A stretch of DNA of 64,000 nt from Aculops lycopersici (lineage: Eukaryota > Arthropoda > Arachnida > Trombidiformes > Eriophyidae). This document shows positions 10,695-22,645 of the stretch, piece by piece. How positions within the stretch are numbered: the first letter of the stretch is position 1; the number at the start of each line of letters is the position of its first letter. The notes under the pieces are model-generated. The model was given only the letters and a program-made list of their open reading frames with translations. It did no database searches and had not been told where the DNA came from. The stretch covers positions 7,217,433-7,281,432 of the forward strand of contig WNKI01000001.1 of the NCBI GenBank assembly GCA_015350385.1, written 5' to 3'. The translations under genes were made by a program, and so were the position numbers.

Positions 10695-12230
10695 CTACTC
10701 AACAGGTCCCAGTGTAACGCGTACCGTTTGATGTACGCGCTCAATCTTGTCATTGTCTCGAGGGTTCTGGAGTAAGGTGACGTCGTGAGACAGTCGGAAG
10801 CTTATTCTCAAGTTCTCAGTTACAATCTTTGGTCTAATTTTGATGTAAAATCCAATCTTAAATGGACTCTGAAACATAACTTGTGTTTCCTCATTCAACG
10901 GTCTCAAGCCAAGTGGAACATGCTCATAATCAACAGTATCATCCTTGGGCCCAATACTAAGCTCATTTGGTGGCAAATCAATATCATAGGACTTGTCTTG
11001 CTCCTCGTCCAAAATTTTGTCCAATTTTACCCTGACATTTGAAAGAGTTTGGTTTTGAAGTGTGAATTCAATAATGTTATCCTCGTTAAGTTTTGTTTTG
11101 ATTGGATAGGAGGAAGCTCTTAGTTTTAGCTCAGGTACATGATAGTATGCTGCCGATTGGATCTTGAATCTTGTTGAAACTGGACTATACTCGCTTCGAC
11201 ACAAATTTCTCTCGCACTCCGTGCACCGAAGTGACCTCTTGACAGATAGAGATTTGCTTATTGGTTTGAAGTCCTCCTTTTTCGTTGGTTGTAGCTCAAC
11301 CTGAGCCAGTCTCTGGCTAATGCTGCTAATATTTTCTAGATTAAAATCCTTGCTATAGTAAAAATCTGTGTCCAACTTCTCGAGCTCTTCTACGGGCCGA
11401 GCTTCGGCTGGCTTAAACTCATCTATGGAACTATCCTCACCCGAATTTGGCTCCAGGTTATACCTTGCAGATGGCGAGTTTTTATCATGAAAGTTTGTCC
11501 TCGCCCTCAAACTTTCAAATAATTTAGGCGACAAAGTGTTGTCAATTCCATATTTCTTTAGGAGATCCATAGTATTGCCACTGCGAGAATGGAAACGACG
11601 CTTCTTTTTGTCCGTCTTCTCCTTGTGAGAGGTAGCTTTGTAATAATTCATCAACTCAGCAATCCTATTTGAATTACCTATCTTAACGTCATCTAGATTA
11701 TTAGTTATCCTCGAGCCCTCAATAGTGAACGTTGGTGACGACCATCGACAAAACTCGCAAACCAGCTGACAGGTTCTCTTTATCACCTCATCGGATGGTT
11801 GTTGTAGTTGTTGCTGATCACTGTTTGCCGGGGTGATGGATAATATCGAAGTGGATAGTAGATGTAGACACTCGGGGCATTGATAGCACGAGGCACATTT
11901 GTTCATCTGAAACTTGGGATCAATTGTGGGTATGTATTCTAAGCAATGTTGACAATATTGAGAATCAACCTCATGGGCAACACAACTCCTACACCTCAAT
12001 GCCATGCAATGTCGACAAAAGTAGGTGACATTCAATCGCCGGTAAGATTCACAGCTACACTTATATTGCACCAGCTCATTGAAGAATAGAAAGTCTAATT
12101 TGTAGGGATCTTTGGCTTGTACTGTTCGACTCTCCTGCTCTTCATTTGAGGTGTATCTAAATTCGCTCCAAGCGACAGGTTGTGTGGCCTTGGCTAATGG
12201 ATGGCCTGGTGGCAATTGTCTCGAGGACAT
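10695..12230 (-). CDS. DCTN4: dynactin subunit 4 (p62)
   Basis: 511 codons, intronless. Dynactin p62 is a subunit of the pointed-end complex of dynactin, the cofactor of the cytoplasmic dynein motor, and sits at the pointed end of the Arp1 filament. The N-terminal third holds the family's Cys-rich, zinc-binding region: Cys at about 58, 60, 72, 75, 80, 83, 93, 96, 112, 115, 118 and 121, with another CxxC pattern near residue 160. A second CxxC (CTECERNLC) lies in the middle, and the C-terminal half has the family's beta-rich region (YHVPELKLRASSYPIKTKLN). The length is slightly above the human protein. An AATAAA on the minus strand at 10658-10663 follows the stop closely. The start ATG at 12228-12230 gives a plausible N-terminus (MSSRQLPPGHPLAKATQPVAW). 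The RGL-type gene lies about 430 bp upstream on the same strand. Confidence 0.9.
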   Translation of the reverse strand: MSSRQLPPGHPLAKATQPVAWSEFRYTSNEEQESRTVQAKDPYKLDFLFFNELVQYKCSCESYRRLNVTYFCRHCMALRCRSCVAHEVDSQYCQHCLEYIPTIDPKFQMNKCASCYQCPECLHLLSTSILSITPANSDQQQLQQPSDEVIKRTCQLVCEFCRWSSPTFTIEGSRITNNLDDVKIGNSNRIAELMNYYKATSHKEKTDKKKRRFHSRSGNTMDLLKKYGIDNTLSPKLFESLRARTNFHDKNSPSARYNLEPNSGEDSSIDEFKPAEARPVEELEKLDTDFYYSKDFNLENISSISQRLAQVELQPTKKEDFKPISKSLSVKRSLRCTECERNLCRSEYSPVSTRFKIQSAAYYHVPELKLRASSYPIKTKLNEDNIIEFTLQNQTLSNVRVKLDKILDEEQDKSYDIDLPPNELSIGPKDDTVDYEHVPLGLRPLNEETQVMFQSPFKIGFYIKIRPKIVTENLRISFRLSHDVTLLQNPRDNDKIERVHQTVRVTLGPVE

Positions 12231-12664
12231 TTTATATTAATATCTTGGATAAGATAATTATTATCTTTTGATTTATTAAATTTGTTAACAGAGTTAGTAG
12301 TAGTTATATGTAGACGAGCAAATGTTATGCGGTGTAAATGTAAACAATACGGCAAATTCGGATACGTGAACGTGTTCAGCATCAGAGATCTCTAGTTTCT
12401 GCGAGGCGTGTGGTGAGCGAGCTTGCATTGGGAGATGGAAAAGTTCAAAATCGAATGGGATTTCTGCACAAACTTGCGCAAGATCATTAATTTTCGACGA
12501 TGGCTCCGAGATGGAAGCCGACAAAGAGGAAATAAAGTTATGAGATTAGCCATTCGTATCAAGTTTATTGAAGTTTTCCACTTCCCCTCGGTCTAAGGTG
12601 AAAGTGTGCGTCATAAAGCTCAAGTTAACAGTGATATTAAACTCTAATTAGCTTATGGTTTGTC
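12231..12664 (-). other. DCTN4 upstream region with an unexplained open frame
   Basis: This short stretch holds the DCTN4 promoter and the 3' end of the RGL-type gene (AATAAA at about 12563 on the minus strand). One minus-strand frame is open for about 83 codons (12294-12545) with plausible coding composition but no ATG. Its middle (DFELFHLP, then QKLEISDAEHVHV) is faintly like the end of a Ras-association domain. Whether it is an extra RGL exon, DCTN4 5' UTR or chance is not resolved. Confidence 0.3.
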
Positions 12665-15216
12665 TCATCTGTTGACTACATTTTGCTCCAATGCCACAGA
12701 AATCTCGTAGCTAGAATGATCATATTTCGAATGGAAAGAAAAATGGTTTTTGTTAGAAATTGATATTAAGAATTGAATTCATAGAAAAGATGTCGTCCAT
12801 AACTAAACACTTACCATTGCTTATCTGTCATGGATACGACATTGCTGTCGTAGAACCAATTCTCAAACAACCTAGCGACCTTGGGTATTGCCGGCTTTGC
12901 TAATAGCATCTGATGGCTTTGGTTGTACTCCATCTTCAACTTGTTGAGCGTTGATTGTTCATCAAAATGGTTCCTCCTTTGGATGGCGTGTAAAGAGGCT
13001 AAAACATTCTTTTGTAATAGTTGCACTTGGGTGAGTATTTCAAATTGTTTTGCACATTTCTCCAAATTAATCAACTTCAATTTGCTAGTCGAATCCTTGG
13101 GCGAGGGCACATAGTTTGGGTAGCGCGCGTCAATCATGTTGAGGTCAGTGAGAAAAGTGCCCAGGTAAGGGATTGTACCAAATGAGTCGTCCTCTATGCT
13201 CATCTTAGCTGTTCCCTCAACAACTAGTTGCGTCTGACGCAATACAATCTGATTGTTAACATCGTCCACAATCGAGGCCATTGTCTTGAAGTTGGCCGTG
13301 CTCATCTTGTCGAGCTTATTCCATATCACCTGTTTGAGTCGATAAATTGACTCATTCGTTAGGCCAGCAATGATTGCCTTCAATGAGTTGAAGTTTTTGA
13401 TTTTTCTTAAGTTCATTGCAATGGCTATCCAATGGGCGGCAACAGTTGCAGGTTGGTGGGACTTTAAAATGGTGATCACAACATGGCGAGACAGTAAGTT
13501 GAAATTCTTAATCATACTCTGGATCCTCTTGTCGGACTTTGTGCCCTCCAACAGACTATATGGCTTTAAACTAAGAAAGTTTTCGAGATCAATGGCTGTC
13601 AATTGTTGGGCAACATAACGTGAATCCAAATCCAAGACGGCTGAATTCTTAGAACCATTGTGGTGGTACAAATTTCTACTACTCTTCTTTGCACTGTTAC
13701 TATCTAGAGAGCCATTTCTCGTTGGAGCATCCGTCATTTTTGAGTCACGCAATCTCATTGCCCGACCTCTAATGTACTCGTCGCGACATAATCTAAGCAA
13801 CTCGCTGATTAAAGGAACACCACCACCAGCTAACTTATCCTCATTAGTCTTGATGGAAAGATTTGAAAGCCGTCTATCGAGACTATCGCTCCCGCCACTA
13901 ACTTGCGAGCCGCTAGCAGCCAAATTACCACTGGTCTCACTGTCAGAAGTGGCCGCAGTTCTAGTTGTAAGCGAGCTATCACAAGATGCAATCGAGTGAC
14001 TAAACGAGTTTGAATGAGCACTTGTACCACTGTCTTGGTTGTGATTTCCATTTCGATTGGTTGTAATTTGAGGATTAGAATCCGGGATTAGATAGTCAAA
14101 GTCCTCGGGATAATTGTCCATCCAGTAGTGCATGACGAAACGGTATTGCTCAACGCGACAAATGTCGGAGTAATCCATTAGTTTCATCATTAACTCGTAG
14201 GGATTTGTATAGGTGCGATAGGTGCAAAAGAAAACGTGAATGATATGTGCTACATTATTGCGCTCTTCCTCAAGCTGACAATCGCCACCTGTTGGATCGG
14301 TTGAATCCTGATCAGAGGCACTTATCGAGGCACTGGACGAGGAGGCAGCTGAGTTTAAATTACTATTTGCTTTCTGCGAGGTGATAAGTAATATAAATTT
14401 CAATACATGATCTAGGGTGGCAGCTTGTAGAACTCTAATTTGTCTCGTCTCCCATTGGAGCGATTGAGATTGTGATTGACCATATAATTCGTGCATAGAC
14501 TTTTGCAAATCACTATTATTCATCATCATTCTCATCCTACTACCTGATTGAGAATCACTAGCACTATCAATGCTACTATTCTTGTCGGTTGATAATGTGT
14601 CCAGCTTGTCATGGCTATGGCTGAAATCCTCACTATGTTGCAATTGTTGCTGTTTCTTTGATGCTGAGCCCGATAGGAGTCTCATTGTCTTGGATGGTGT
14701 TTTCTGGTCTGACTTGATGTTTTGATTTAAACCTTTGAGACTATTGTTTTGCTTATCAAACGAGTACTTGTCCATAGAGCAACTTCTTCGTCTATACTTT
14801 TGAAAGAATAACTTTCGACCTCTAGGTGACTCTTTTGGTTTCTCTTGTGGATGAACAGAACCGTCAACTCTATCATAGCAACCATTCAATTGCTTCTTAT
14901 TAAATGAACTATTTGGACTACCATCATACAACTGTTGCTGGGAGCTCAATCTAGCCAAATCATTCGATGAGGCAGATAATTCGTCAATTGTATGGCCTCG
15001 CCCTTTCGGCGTGCTGTAGCCATTTGTCGGTTGTTGTTTCGTATAGTTAGCTGACAGGGATATGTCATTGTTGTAGGTGTAGCTGATTTTCTTCAAATAA
15101 ATTGAATAAATAGAATCTATGTTCTTCTCCTCGCCCCAGTACCTCTTGCTTGGTGTTGCTGGCGGCGGAGGTAGCATGGATGTCGGCTGTTGCTGTTTAG
15201 AAGCAGGTGACATCAT
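12665..15216 (-). CDS. RalGDS/RGL-type Ras-family guanine nucleotide exchange factor
   Basis: Two exons: 12815-15216 and 12665-12710, with a 104-bp intron (donor TG|GTAAGT, acceptor TTCTAG|C). About 815 residues. Without splicing the frame would stop 2 codons past the donor. Splicing replaces the terminal Trp with CYEISVALEQ, matching the end of the RGL catalytic domain (YNLSCELEP in human RGL1, from memory). A short N-terminal YSIYLKKISY segment is also RGL-like. Residues 50-250 are low-complexity Ser/Gln. The REM (RasGEF N) domain starts near 258 and is split by Ser-rich inserts. The CDC25-type catalytic domain runs from about 530 to 805, including NFNSLKAIIAGL and GTIPYLGTFLTDL. The family activates Ral GTPases downstream of Ras. 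The C-terminal RA domain expected in this family is absent from this model. Confidence 0.85.
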
Positions 15217-16966
15217 GCAGAATACAAAGTTGGTTTGTATAACAGGTGGTAATGAATATTATCTCGATATAATTTGTCGTCGGTTGCTATGTCTCCCCGT
15301 GGAACTTGAGAAATATGTAATAAATTAGGTGAGGCAATAGAATTGTTGCCGTAGTTATATTTCTATTTTGTTGTGTATATATTGTACTTGAGTTACGATA
15401 GTCACCTGTTGCTCTTGAACTTCAACTCTATCTTCCTTGGCAACGCTTCACCACGGTTCTGTTGTGATTAATCGAAATGCAAATTTCATTGTGCCAATAG
15501 TGCAGAATAATTCTCTTTATGACGTTAATAATAATGATGAGGATTAAGTAGTAGGTTATGAGATTTCGACTCTAACGCAACTTTACGATTGTTTCCGCTA
15601 TTTGTTATTGTGCCTCACATTACGGTATATAATATGCGTTCGCTTTGTTGGTAACTCATCTGGGATACAAAATCTTTTGTTTTTGTAACAAAATATTCGA
15701 CATGATTTTTTCTGCTATCGGGCAGCTCGATTGTTCTTTATCACCGATCGTTAAATTTGGTATAAATTTAGTCGATGTGGATGGATAGATGCTCGAAATT
15801 CGGTGCTGCTACAGTTGGTTCACTAACATAAACACCAACTTTGCCGCTCCAATAGCTCGCTCTACCGTCGATTGTCTCACTTTTCCATGAACTTGCTCAA
15901 TCAATGAAAGAAAACTTGCTGGAGCCTAGATATCCTAACAAGGCAGTCAGAATGTTGTCGCGGGATCTTGGTGGTAGCTCTGGTCGTTCGGCGAACGCTC
16001 TTGTCTGGTTACAATCCAAAACGCATGTTTTTAAGCCTCCAGAATACAACACGATCAGCTTAAGATATTATACTAACTCCATGATGAGACGATGATAATG
16101 AAATACTACTTATTCTTTGTTACAGTTGTTATTGTTGATAGTAATGCTTGGCGTCGTCGTCGTTACGCTAGTCCGCGTGGTACGTCACAAAAGTAAACAT
16201 GCAAACAAACGGAAAAGAGACACAATTAAGTTAGTGTAATTTTCGACACAAATTTGGAGCCCGCAACAACTATTAAGTAGCACACTATCGAGTTCACAAT
16301 AGCTGACAAGGCAATGAGTGATTAATAATTCTCCCGTTGTTATCTCCTAGGCGAGATTGTAAGCTTGCAAACTCGACAACAAATCATGACATTGAAGTTT
16401 TTGCGGGTCTTGTTGTGGTCGGCGTTTCTCGTTTCAACTTCGTTCTAACTTGATTGATAAAATATGAATATATTATTCATATAAATTGGATCGGATATCT
16501 AATGTTGGGTTTAATTTTGAGCAAATTTGGAAGATATCTCAAGAATGTAAATGTAGATGGAATAAGTTATCTGGGTTTTCTGTCAAATTCTTAACCAGAG
16601 ATCAGCTGTTGCAAGGGTTCGGTTTGTGCATTAGAGCAAGCAAGCAAGACAAAACAGAGACAGAGCGAGGGAATTTGCCTCTCGCATTTATACAGCTTTT
16701 GCCGCTTCTACTGCTACCTGTGCGTAGAAATTCCGTTGCTTTCGTCTATGCCAAAGCCTTTGCCGCCGCTCTCTCGCTCGCTCGCTCGTTCGCATAGTCG
16801 CACTTGCAAATGGTGGTTGTTGCCTGCAGAGGTAATGGGGAAACAAGCGTTAAAACTCATAACCGGGCCGGCAAGCTAGCGAGGCATCTTGCGCATTTGT
16901 TTTACACACAAGTCGACAGGTAAAAAACAACAAGCTCGCAAGTCGTGTTCAATTTACCACTCTTTT

Positions 16967-16986
16967 GTGGTGGTGGTGGTGGTGGT
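16967..16986. repeat. (GTG)n trinucleotide repeat
   Basis: Six consecutive GTG units in the desert region. Confidence 0.9.
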
Positions 16987-17516
16987 TGCAAATCAATCTA
17001 GACCCGAGGTTGTTGTTTTTGCTGCTGCCGCCGCCGCAACTGCCCATCCAACTTGTGCATAGTGGGGTATGTTGTAAAAGCCGCTGGGCGCGCGCATGAG
17101 CCTAACATGTATCATCGTGGATCTATGGCGCCTTTATCATTATTGCCATTGCCATTGCCACAACCTCTGCCCTTGCCACTGCCATTACCATTGCAAAACA
17201 GAGTACGCTGGTAAAACTGGCAGCGTTTGGTTGATAGACGGAAGCAAAGCAACCGGACGGTTGATCAAGTATTCGATCAAGTGGCCGCCCGTACATTAGT
17301 GTTGCTGTTGTATTTTGTTTCCATTGATCTCCCATTGAAAGCTGAGCTCATTGTGCAGATTTGCACAATTTAAATGGCAACTCTCTCTCTCTTTCCCCCT
17401 TTCTGTGTCTCATGTCGTCAGCGTTGTTGTCTAACTAGAGGATGACGAGAATGAAGAGCGCCACTCACATAGCTCATAAGCTTGTGTGCTTTGGAAAGAG
17501 TATGAACGGCAACAAG

Positions 17517-17555
17517 TTACTTAGACCATCCAGCTTACCTGGATGGTCTAAGTAA
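17517..17555. repeat. perfect 17-bp hairpin, 5-nt loop
   Basis: Arm TTACTTAGACCATCCAG (17517-17533) is exactly complementary to 17539-17555, with loop CTTAC (17534-17538). It has the same design as the 15-bp hairpin at 5360 (perfect stem, 5-nt loop) but an unrelated sequence. Confidence 0.8.
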
Positions 17556-20095
17556 ATCAACATTCCAACTGGCGGACGGACGAAAGAGTAAGAGCAGCAG
17601 TAGCAACAGCATTATGGGCGAAAGCAATAATAAAGACAACAACAACAAGTTGCTACCTGTTATCGCTGCCTAAGCAACCGCAAGGGTATGCAAACTTGAA
17701 CTAGCGAGTGGCTGGCGTCGCTTTTGCCGATAGGATGAGCTAATGTCTTTTGAAAGGAGGGGAGGAGAAATTTGCTGACTATTAATCTCTTCAAAGACGC
17801 CAGGTGTCTCTCCTGGGCGGCCTGTTGTTGGTGTTAATTTAATATCAACTTTTTAAGAGTTGATTGTTTGTCGCACTTGCTAAGTGTGCCTTTGGAGATT
17901 GGATAGTTGAAGTAGTCGTTGGGGTCGTTTAGTGATCAATTACCTGTCGGAGTGGATAAAAATGCGTGTGGTAAGCAAACAAGGAATGTTATCAAAAAAA
18001 AGTAAGCTCCCATGTTGCTTTTTACTCTCTTATTCATTCTCCATCTTATCAAAAACTCTCCTAAATCTCCCACCATTTCGGGCCGTTTGTGTAAATGGTC
18101 ACGCATCCACAACTCTTCTCATCTCTCTAAGAGAAGAAGGAGCAGAAGAAGGTAAGCGAGAAATCCAGGGAAGGGAATCCAACTAGGCAACAAATTAGAC
18201 GACGAATCCCCATCAGCAGCAGGAAGTAATCTGTTCCCATCTTGGCCGTGATCTTCAACAGGCGCTATGCCTCAAAGCGACGGGCGACCACCACCTGGTT
18301 TCGAGTTTCTACTTTGACAAGTTCAACTTAAATAGCTAGTAAATAAGCGAGTAGTTGGCTGGATTGGAGAGCCAAACTTCCCACTTCCCCTTTGGGGATT
18401 TGAGAAACTTGGCAGATTTTCTTCCAATGAGACGGCAGCGAGGGCGATGGCGATGGCGGATAAGCCACCTGTTGATATTGCGTAAGCGATAACATTCGCT
18501 GAACTGAACTCGACTCCTCTGCTCTTGACTCCTCCAACCAAGCGACTAATTGCGTGTCGGAATCCTGGCCACCATCTTGCCAGTTGGTAGCTAGGTTTTA
18601 GAAAGGTAGTTGTCTCATTGTTTGGTCGATGGTCTATGATGATCAGTCGCCTAATAATTATGTAGCGGTGGCTGAAATTTTGTCACCACTTTTTGTTGGT
18701 TGTGTTTCTTCTCAAGCTTTGTCCAGTCGTCAACTTGGACAGGTTGCTTGCTTGCATAATTAGACTAGCCTATCAACAAACCAAACCAAAGGAAAGAGGA
18801 ACACCAATTAACTACAGTAGTAAATCAGTCACGGGAAGTAGAAGATCATCTCGAGTATGCAAGCAAACACTAGCGAGTTGGGCAACAGTTGGCACCGAGA
18901 CTTACCAGGTGCTTGACTTACCTGGAGGTAGTTTACCAGCTCAATGATTGGCGCTCTTTTCTGTTGTAGTTATTGTCGCCTCTACTAATACCGCTGCAAC
19001 TCCGACACCGACACCGACTTGAATGCAACTCATTACCCGCCTGTTAGATAGTGAGTCTGTTAGCAGTTGTTGTTGTTGTTGTCGCTCGCTAGGCAAAATA
19101 GAACTGATTGCGCACTGCAACCCAATTTAAAGTGAGAAACAGGTGAGAGCCTCCTCTCTTCTGGTTTCGATGTCTGGCTCTGGATTCTCAAGTCTAACTA
19201 ACGCCTGCTCTCCCCCTCCTCTTGTATGCGAGAGTCTTTGTTTGTGGTTAGTCTCGACGGGTGACGGCGGCGCAGCAACAGCAATGGCGGCATCAATTTT
19301 CGGGGCTCAGTAGTCGTCATAGATCTCAAATGTTTCTCACTCTCTCGAGGCCGATTTCTACTCTTGCCACAAACATTTAGTTGAAAGTTCCTAAGGAGAA
19401 CCCAGAAGACCATCAAAAAACGAGACGACAACAATGAGAGCAAACGGGGAATGTTCCACAAGTAGCTCCATTACCAGCGGGCTCACTAATCAACCAGCTC
19501 CTACCACTTGTTGCTGAACACTCTCTTTTGTGTGCACGGTCCTTTGGTTGTGCGCTAGTGTCTTGACGCTAACTAACTTTGCAAGAGAGCAACAAGTGCT
19601 ATTGCGCAGGATACGATGCCAAACGACTAGCTAGCTATCTAACTTACACTCAACACAGGCAGCAAGAATAATAGTTCAAAGTGAACCCAGACTTTGCCAA
19701 TGGAAGTAAGTGAGTCAGCTTTCGAAGTGTTAGCAATGAGAAGACGGCCTAGCTACTCGAAGAGATTGACTTGCAAATACTCGTCGTCGTCGGCTAGGTA
19801 GTTTCGACGTTGTTATTGTTGCTCTTGTTGGCGGCGGCGCATTTGAGTTGCCTCGGCATTCCAAGCGCAACGACTCCACTTTCTGGGGAGCAGTCTCAAG
19901 GCGAAAAACCAGGCAACGGCATGCGGTGGTGGTGACGTCTTTTTGAGGGGTGAGAGTTTGATAGATCAGATGCATTGCTCCTCCTTCTCCTCCTCCATCC
20001 AAGTTATTTCCACACACGATCGGCAAGCCACCGGCGAGGGCAAGGCAACAAGTGGCTGCACAACTCAGTCATCCGTACCTACCATCCCCAGAGAT

Positions 20096-20115
20096 AGAGA
20101 GAGAGAGAGAGAGAG
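20096..20115. repeat. (GA)n microsatellite
   Basis: Near-pure AG/GA dinucleotide tract about 600 bp upstream of the CRAL-TRIO gene. Confidence 0.9.
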
Positions 20116-20717
20116 GGAGAGAAAGTAGAGAGGAGACACAAGCTAGCTGACTGGATATCTGGAGGATAGAATAGACAGAAAGCAGATAGATAGTTGGAAA
20201 ACACATCAACCTAACTGCTGCTGCTGCTGCCGCCAGGCAAACAATCCCACTGGATCCATTCACCAACTTAACTTGCTGCTTACTCCCATATTCTAGTTGC
20301 ACCTCTTCCCTCGCCGCCGCCGAAGTAGAAGTTGCATCTAGGAGGACACCGGCAGGTAAATCGTTGGTTGTGTCGTAGTTTCTGTTGATGTTGTTGTTGT
20401 AGTCGTTGAAGTAGTCGAACTAGCAGCAGATGGATTGCGTTCAAAACTTGGGGATTCCTATGGATAAGCGCATGTTTGCCTCAGAAAACTTGTAAGGAAA
20501 AACACACATTCAAAGCATAACATAACTCCTTCACCAAACAGCAAGACAGAAATTGATTCCTGAAAAGCTGCCGTCGCCGAGAAAAGAAATTGCAACAATA
20601 GGCACAATCACAAAATTATATTTTCATTTGCATAACGCAAGCTAAACACAAAGACTTGTCAAGATTGAAGATACCCTGGTAGCCCCAAGCTAAGATCAAA
20701 TTGTAACAAAAGAACAA

Positions 20718-22645
20718 ATGACCGACAACATGGACGTATACGACTCAAAGGTCCAGCGAAAGTTGGCGCCAAAAGATGGGTCTCTGGATGTGCTTGCAGA
20801 TAGAATAGCTGAATTAAAATCTCTGTTCAAGGAAGAGTATCAAGCAAATCCAGAGATATATGATAAGAGAGATTATGATAGATTCATGGATACAAATGAC
20901 GATTGGTACGCTAGGAGGTGGATCATTTATCAACGCGATGTGCCAACTGCATTTGAAATGGTCAAAGACACAATGAGGTGGAGAAAAGAGCTTGACTTAA
21001 ACGGGTTAAGTTATGAAGATTTTCCTCGTGAATTCTTCGAATGTGGCTGTGTCTTTGAATATGGACACGACAAGAAAGGTAAGTTTCTTTTTCATTTGAT
21101 ATGAATCGATGTAATTCGATTCCATTGATAAAAGAATCAATTGAATGTGATTTTATTTGAGCGAACTTTGACTAACCTCCAAACACGTGCGCCCATTTGC
21201 GCAAACAACGCAATTTGTTCACATCGTTATTACTCAACATTCAATCAAAAATCATGACATTCATACACAAATCGTACACCCATAGGTCGTCGTGTCATGT
21301 ACATTAGGTGTCGCCTCTTTAGACCCATGAGCGACTTGAGCGACTTGTATGACAAATACTTCGCCTTCATGATCGACCAGTGCGACAAACGATCCAAGGC
21401 TTGCGGTTTCAGCATGATGTACGATGTCACTGACGCCGGACTATCGAATGTAGAAATGGTAAGTATTGTATTTTGGTTGTTGAAATATATAGAAAGTAGA
21501 CGTATTATTCTATTATCCCACTCTGATTGATAGATATTGCTGTTGATATTCGAGGGGCCACTTAGCTGTCGGTCTAGTAGTTCCATCACACACAGCCCCG
21601 TAACATACTATGTTTACCGACCTTGACAGTCTATCAAGTTAAAGCTATTTTAGATATATTATAGATAGCTAGATGGAATGTTGATACCTAAGTGCAAGAT
21701 TGTTGTGTGCGTTAGGCTCATTGGTTTCAGACGATCGATAGTGGGATCCGATTCGTTTAATCAACAAGTGATTCGACGAGAGCGGAACTTGATTATCTCC
21801 CGCCCATGAGACAAAAAGAACTAGTAATCTTTAGATAGTTGAGATTTCCATTGCCATCCCCAGTCTCAACCAGGTTAATATGATCACACGCGACACCAAG
21901 CCAGTCAACTAGAGCAGAATACGCGTTGCTACCTGATTAATGGTTGGCCTAAAACTTGAACCATTGACTAGCAGAAACGTGTTGCCGCTTTTATCAGCAG
22001 CGCCCAGACAGCGAGATAACTAGACCAGAAAACCGGCAGCTAGCAGATAAGCTTTTGTAGCTGGAGAAAGAATGAACACTAACCAATTGCTCATTTCTAC
22101 CCAACAACTACCCCACTCGCCTACCTGCTATAAATTAACCGAATAACCAATAACAATACGAACAACAACCACCTGCACTTGAAAATGCGATTTACTGAAC
22201 ACCACTCCACCACTTAACAATTGATTGATGCTCTTCTCAACACAACAACGCCGTCTGGTTGTAATTACAGTCGACGTTGAAGTTCATGACCAACCTGAGG
22301 GATAGATTTCCCCTTTCGTCTAGACAGATTCTCGTCGCTGGCTTACCATGGGTTCTAAAGCCTGTATTTAGTTTAGTGATGAGTCTCATTCCAGCGAGTC
22401 AAGCGGCTGCCTTCAAGTTAATCAGCTTGGATGAGTTGAATCAATTCATTGAGGACAATCAAATCCCAAGTTCGATGGGCGGCACTTCGAAGACTAAGTT
22501 CCAAGTTATTCCTAGCCAGGCAAGGAGTTGTCTAGAATTCGAGCAGCTATCTAAGAGTACGGCGAGCAAGTTGAAGAAGCATGTTGAATCTAAAACAGAT
22601 CCAAATGACTATGAGATTGTTCCCGCTTTACGTGTGATACGATGA
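20718..22645 (+). CDS. CRAL-TRIO domain protein, MOSPD2-like N-terminal half
   Basis: Three exons: 20718-21078 (donor AAAG|GTAAGT), 21286-21458 (acceptor CATAG, donor ATG|GTAAGT) and 22271-22645 (acceptor TTACAG). They join in frame to about 302 residues. Order: N-terminal helices (FKEEYQANPEIYDKRDYDRF), DDWYARRWIIYQRDVPTAFEMV, MRWRKELDLNGL, then the lipid-binding CRAL-TRIO core (RRVMYIRCRLF, MMYDVTDAGLSNVEM, ILVAGLPWVLKPVF, ending IPSSMGGT). The pattern follows vertebrate MOSPD2, an ER lipid-transfer tether. However, the protein ends after a Lys/Ser-rich tail and lacks the MSP (FFAT-binding) domain and membrane anchor. Intron 2 (812 bp) is long for this locus. It probably binds a small lipid in the cytosol. 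Family is confident, orthology moderate. Confidence 0.8.

Larger units (their letters stand above)
15217..20717. other. 5.5 kb gene desert between divergent genes
   Basis: The region lies between the start of the RGL-type gene (minus) and the CRAL-TRIO gene (plus), so it may hold both promoters. No coding sequence is recognisable. It holds GCAACAAGTGG-type words at 15402-15412 (AGGT form, minus), 19504-19514(-), 19589-19599 and 20045-20055(+), many CAGGT cores, GCTC/GAGC runs (about 16769-16790), simple repeats and a perfect hairpin at 17517. A TATAAATT lies at about 15762 on the plus strand. Confidence 0.6.

Noticed and set aside
5360..17555. Hairpins at 5360 and 17517 as microRNA precursors
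   Set aside because: Stems of 15 and 17 bp with 5-nt loops are too short for Drosha/Dicer substrates of normal type.
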